In this document: positions 35,721 to 38,673 of the stretch, piece after piece
Numbering within the stretch: position 1 is the first letter of the stretch
Layout: every line of letters begins with the position of its first letter
Assembly: GCA_021298085.1 (NCBI GenBank)
Contig: JAJTDE010000025.1
Coordinates: 1 to 38,673, forward strand
DNA length: 38,673 nt
From: Rubrivivax sp.
Lineage (GTDB): Bacteria > Pseudomonadota > Gammaproteobacteria > Burkholderiales > Burkholderiaceae_C
Direction: 5' to 3'
Notes under the pieces: model-generated
Database searches by the model: none
The model's input: only the letters and a program-made list of their open reading frames with translations
What the model was told of the DNA's origin: nothing
Program-made: the position numbers and the translations under genes

Positions 35721-36914
35721 ATGGCCAAGCTGATCGTTCCCCCACCCAAGACCATTTCGTTGAGCGATGTGTCGATTCAGGCAGAGCGCGCGCTGCAGAT
35801 GATGCAGCAGATCCGCCAGACGATGCTGGCGCCCAGTGCACGCAAGTCGCCGCCCGTCTTCAACCTCAGTCAGCTCGCGGCCTTGTGCGGCATTGAGAAG
35901 GGATCGGCCAGCCACCGCATGGGTCGCGGCGATCTGCCGCAAGGTCAGCTCAACAGCACGGGCAGCCGGCGCGAGTTCACCTTGGCGGAAGCACGAACAT
36001 GGGTGCGCGAACACCGCAAGGAACAGCTGCGGCCCGCCGGCGCTGAAGCCGTGACGATTGCCATCGGCAACTTCAAGGGGGGTGTGTCCAAGACCACCAC
36101 GGCCGTCACCTTGGCCCAGGGCTTGTCGCTCAGGGGGCACCGTGTGCTGGTCATCGACACCGACCCCCAAGGCTCGCTGACCACCTTGTTTGGCCTGTTG
36201 CCCGACACGGAGGTCGAGGAAGACCAAACCATCCTGCCGTTGGCCACCGGCAGCGAAACCTCCATCCGATATGCCATCCGGCCGACTTACTGGGACGGCA
36301 TCGACCTGGTGGCTGCCTCCCCTACCCTGTTCGGGGCTGAGTTTGTGCTCCCTGCCCGTCAGACCAAGGAACCCGGCTTTGAGTTTTGGCGGGTGCTGGA
36401 TCTCGGCATCGACGACGTGCGCGCCGACTACGACGTCATCGTGATCGACACCCCCCCTGCCCTGTCCTACGTGACGATCAATGCGTTCATGGCGGCCAAC
36501 GGCATCATCATGCCGCTGCCGCCCAATGCATTGGACTTTGCGTCGGCCGCGCAGTTCTGGAACCTGTTTGCCGATCTGTCTTCGCAGCTGCTGGCCCAGC
36601 GCAACATGAACAAGAGTTTTGATTTCATCCATGTGCTGCTGGCACGCGTGGACTCGGCGGACGCGGCCACCGACGTCGTGCGCCAGTGGATCGGCCAGAC
36701 CTACGCTGAAAAAGTCCTGCCGGTGGAGATTCCCAAGACAGCCGTCACGGGCGTGACCAGCGCTGAATTTGGAACGGTCTATGACGTCGGTGGACGCTAC
36801 GACGGCAGCGCACGCACCTTCAAGCGTGCGCGTGACGCTTACGACAGCTTTGTCGGACACATCGAAGGCTCTATCCGCCAGACCTGGGCACGCCAGGTGG
36901 GAGGGCATGTATGA
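35721..36914 (+). CDS. parA: ParA-family partition ATPase
   Basis: A 397-residue protein. The N-terminal 100 or so residues hold a helix-turn-helix-like region (FNLSQLAALCGIEKGSASHR), as in ParA proteins that repress their own operon. The ATPase core has the deviant Walker A IGNFKGGVSKTTTAVTLAQG (about 116-135), VLVIDTDPQGSLT (A') and the Walker B VIVIDTPPALSYV. ATG 35721 is preceded by AAGAGG at a normal distance, and was preferred over an in-frame ATG at 35673 (MPCLSV). It is followed by a parS-like site and parB. It would move replicon copies apart by ATP-driven DNA binding. Confidence 0.93.
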   Translation: MAKLIVPPPKTISLSDVSIQAERALQMMQQIRQTMLAPSARKSPPVFNLSQLAALCGIEKGSASHRMGRGDLPQGQLNSTGSRREFTLAEARTWVREHRKEQLRPAGAEAVTIAIGNFKGGVSKTTTAVTLAQGLSLRGHRVLVIDTDPQGSLTTLFGLLPDTEVEEDQTILPLATGSETSIRYAIRPTYWDGIDLVAASPTLFGAEFVLPARQTKEPGFEFWRVLDLGIDDVRADYDVIVIDTPPALSYVTINAFMAANGIIMPLPPNALDFASAAQFWNLFADLSSQLLAQRNMNKSFDFIHVLLARVDSADAATDVVRQWIGQTYAEKVLPVEIPKTAVTGVTSAEFGTVYDVGGRYDGSARTFKRARDAYDSFVGHIEGSIRQTWARQVGGHV

Positions 36915-36983
36915 CGATGCCCGCCTTGAGAGCACCTGCTGCAGCGCCACTACCCTGCGCGGGTTTTGTGCCCACGCGGGGGG

Positions 36984-37002
36984 GTGTTGAACGGTTCAAC
37001 AC
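36984..37002. promoter_or_regulatory. parS-like palindrome, copy 1 (between parA and parB)
   Basis: GTGTTGAACGGTTCAACAC, 9-base arms around one central base; the dyad extends two more bases on each side (36982-37004). Identical cores occur at 38164-38182 and 38421-38439. Its repetition around parB makes it the presumed ParB binding site. Confidence 0.75.
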
Positions 37003-37101
37003 CCTGCCCTGCGGTCCTCAACACGTTGTCGATTGGAGCGCAGGCCATCGTGCGCAGGGCACCAAGACGATCAACCAGAATGTCCACTGGGAGGGCGTGT
37101 C

Positions 37102-38346
37102 ATGAGCAAGAAGTTGCTGGCCAAGGCCAGCCTGATCAAGCTGCCGCCGCTGGCTGACGCTGCACGCCAAGCGCCATCGGTGTCGGCGGCGCAGCCCGTC
37201 AGGGCGAGCGACACCGCAAGCGCGGCCGAGGCGCGCTCGACGAGGCCAGCGCTGGGCATCGGTCAGCCATCCGCCGTTGTCAGCGGTGCGACGACAGAGC
37301 GATCCGGCTCGGGGGTGTCGGCGCCCGCGGCTTCGCCGCAGCCCGTTGATTTCGCAGGGGGCGCCACTCCGCCGGTAGCGGCTCGAAGCCGGACCGCGCC
37401 TGGAACCATGGCGCACTTTCTGGCCTCGCAGTCCACGGCGGCGGCAGAAGTCGAGTCGCTTCGTGAGCGTTTGCAGCAGTTTGACGGGGCGCTGCCGGCG
37501 CGGCTGCTCGATGCCAAGCGGATTCGGCCATCGCGCTGGGCCAATCGGCACACGGCCTCGTTCGAGGAGTCGGCCTTTCAGGAACTGAAAGCGGAGATCG
37601 AGGCCAGCGGCGGCAACGTTCAGCCCATCAAGGTTCGGCCGTTGCCGGCCGCCGCGTTGGCTGCTGAGCCGGCAGGCGTCTCGTCCGACGAGCCCCCGGC
37701 GACTTTCGAACTGGTGTACGGGCACCGCCGCCACCGTGCATGCCTGGAGTTGGGTTTGCCGGTCCTGGCGGTGATCGAGGATCTGGATGATCTCGCGCTC
37801 TTTGAGCAGATGGATCGCGAGAACCGCAGCCGCAAGAGCCTGAGCCCGTGGGAGCAGGGCATGATGTACCGACGCGCCTTGGACGAAGGACTGTTCGCGT
37901 CCCAGCGCAAGTTGGCTGACGGCCTGGGCGTGGATGTGGCCCTGGTGTCCAAGAGTCTGGCACTGGCGCGTCTGCCGGACACCGTGGTGCAGGCCTTTGC
38001 ATCACCCCTGGAGATCCAGTTTCGCTGGGCACAGCCTCTGGGCGAAGCGGTCCAGAAAGATCCAGATGGCGTGCTTGCCAGGGCCAAGGAGCTGGCCGCC
38101 CGGCGTGCTGCGCGCTCCGCAAAAGACACCCTCGAGGCCTTGCTGGCCCCGGTGCCAACGGGCGTGTTGAACGGTTCAACACCCGCAGCGGCAGAACGCG
38201 TGGAACGATTCGGCAAGAAGGGCGCCGGTGCACGTCTGGCGCAACAGGCCGATGGCAGTGCACGCCTGGACATCGATGCAGGCGCTCTGTCTGCCGAGCG
38301 TGCCAAGGCACTTCGCGAGTGGCTCAAGCAGTGGCTTGCGGCCTGA
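37102..38346 (+). CDS. parB: ParB-family partition protein
   Basis: A 414-residue protein. A variable Ala/Pro-rich stretch (residues 20-110) is followed by the ParB/Spo0J CTPase domain: PSRWANRHTASFEESAFQEL, VQPIKVRPL, YGHRRHRACLELGLPVLAVI (GxRRxxA box) and MDRENRSRKSLSPWEQGMMY (ENxxR-L-P-E box). A helix-turn-helix follows (KLADGLGVDVALVSKSLALA). A linker (GVLNGSTP, about residue 355) is encoded by a parS-like site. The last part is an Arg/Leu-rich dimerisation tail. GGGAGGG upstream supports ATG 37102. Partner of ParA in plasmid/chromid segregation. Confidence 0.93.
   Translation: MSKKLLAKASLIKLPPLADAARQAPSVSAAQPVRASDTASAAEARSTRPALGIGQPSAVVSGATTERSGSGVSAPAASPQPVDFAGGATPPVAARSRTAPGTMAHFLASQSTAAAEVESLRERLQQFDGALPARLLDAKRIRPSRWANRHTASFEESAFQELKAEIEASGGNVQPIKVRPLPAAALAAEPAGVSSDEPPATFELVYGHRRHRACLELGLPVLAVIEDLDDLALFEQMDRENRSRKSLSPWEQGMMYRRALDEGLFASQRKLADGLGVDVALVSKSLALARLPDTVVQAFASPLEIQFRWAQPLGEAVQKDPDGVLARAKELAARRAARSAKDTLEALLAPVPTGVLNGSTPAAAERVERFGKKGAGARLAQQADGSARLDIDAGALSAERAKALREWLKQWLAA
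38164..38182. promoter_or_regulatory. parS-like palindrome, copy 2 (inside parB)
   Basis: Exact copy of the 19-base GTGTTGAACGGTTCAACAC, inside parB coding sequence near its end, where it encodes VLNGST. Confidence 0.75.
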
Positions 38347-38420
38347 GCAGGCGCTGATCAGCAGCCAGCAGGAAACGCCAGCATGGCGCCTTCGCGCTTT
38401 CGCGCACCAGCAGCAGGGAA

Positions 38421-38439
38421 GGGTGTTGAACGGTTCAAC
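38421..38439. promoter_or_regulatory. parS-like palindrome, copy 3 (downstream of parB)
   Basis: Exact copy of the 19-base motif; the dyad extends by two bases on each side (38419-38441). It lies about 75 bases after the parB stop and before the recombinase gene. Confidence 0.75.
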
Positions 38440-38506
38440 ACCCCACCGGCCAGCGGCTGCTTCAGGGCCGGCCCCTTGCATGGCCCCTTGCATGTGTGAT
38501 CTGCAA

Positions 38507-38673
38507 TCAGGATCCAACGTCTGGCCGGTGCCCAGCCCCATCAAACGCCGCCAGCACCGCCCGGTGCCGCCGCCCCTTCTCCGCCTTGACGTAGACCGCG
38601 GTGGTGGCCGGGCTCTCGTGCCCCAGGTTGGCCTGCAGCACGTCCAGCGGCACCCCGCGCGCCACCGCATGGG
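38507..38673 (-). CDS. Tyrosine recombinase, C-terminal end only
   Basis: About 55 residues lie in the window; the gene runs off the right edge. Reading leftward: HAVARGVPLDVLQANLGHES, then PATTAVYVKAEKG and a short tail to a TGA at 38507. This holds the conserved LGH motif and the nucleophile Tyr (TAVYV) of phage integrase/XerCD-like enzymes. Placed beside parB and a parS-like site, it might resolve dimers of the replicon, but an integrase of a mobile element is equally possible. Confidence 0.8.
   Translation of the reverse strand, partial: HAVARGVPLDVLQANLGHESPATTAVYVKAEKGRRHRAVLAAFDGAGHRPDVGS

Noticed and set aside
36911..37105. Small plus-strand frame between parA and parB
   Set aside because: It overlaps the parS-like site, matches no known family and has no good start context; it is better explained as spacer DNA.

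Overview
The window is high-GC DNA whose gene families point to a betaproteobacterium of the order Burkholderiales. Indicators are a Bug-family (tripartite tricarboxylate type) binding protein, a TIGR02450 Trp-rich protein, the style of the Fe(III)-type ABC operon with its two-component system, and an iteron/ParAB replication module. Genus cannot be fixed by eye. No rRNA, tRNA or CRISPR array was seen. The right end (33.3-38.7 kb) is a complete replication and partition module, so the window most likely lies on a secondary replicon (megaplasmid or chromid), with chromosome-like metabolic cargo on the rest.

Layout. 0-2.3 kb: start of a small antitoxin-like gene with a palindromic operator, a coupled saccharopine-dehydrogenase-like/SRPBCC pair, and a Trp-rich small protein. 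2.3-3.6 kb: a recombination scar where the 3' end of rtcB meets a 5'-truncated fic gene. 3.7-6.6 kb: a LysR regulator divergent from an N-formylglutamate amidohydrolase-like gene and an orphan Bug binding protein. 6.8-10.1 kb: an FAD oxidoreductase followed by a 12-bp tandem repeat, two tiny hydrophobic proteins, and an MFS transporter ending in a 24-bp perfect palindrome. 10.1-11.1 kb: a graveyard of broken genes (ArsR-like, group II intron-like, IS5-like transposase, GNAT toxin). 11.1-14.6 kb, minus strand: SxtJ-like membrane protein, DUF5989 (SxtK-like) peptide, NodU/SxtI carbamoyltransferase and SGNH hydrolase in one tight operon. This is the best candidate for an under-described system. 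15.0-18.2 kb: sterol-desaturase remnant, CBS protein and PEP synthase. 18.4-22.9 kb: a three-gene ABC exporter (adaptor, FtsX-type permease, ATPase). 23.0-24.6 kb: an IS3 orfA remnant fused to a radC fragment, a WGR-domain protein and a frameshifted TldD/PmbA remnant. 24.9-26.9 kb: an SF1 helicase. 27.1-33.3 kb: a five-gene operon (response regulator, histidine kinase with almost no sensory domain, binding protein, fused permease, ATPase).

Replication module. The Rep initiator gene (minus strand) has an inverted repeat over its start codon whose arms match half an iteron. Upstream lie at least five widely spaced iterons, one inverted, then an AT-rich block, a sigma70-like promoter, parA, a parS-like palindrome, parB (with a second copy inside its coding sequence), a third copy, and the C-terminal end of a tyrosine recombinase. 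Together these would initiate, autoregulate and segregate the replicon, and perhaps resolve its dimers.

Assignments are from reading translated sequence and recognising family motifs. No database search was run, so names are family-level unless a hallmark motif is cited.
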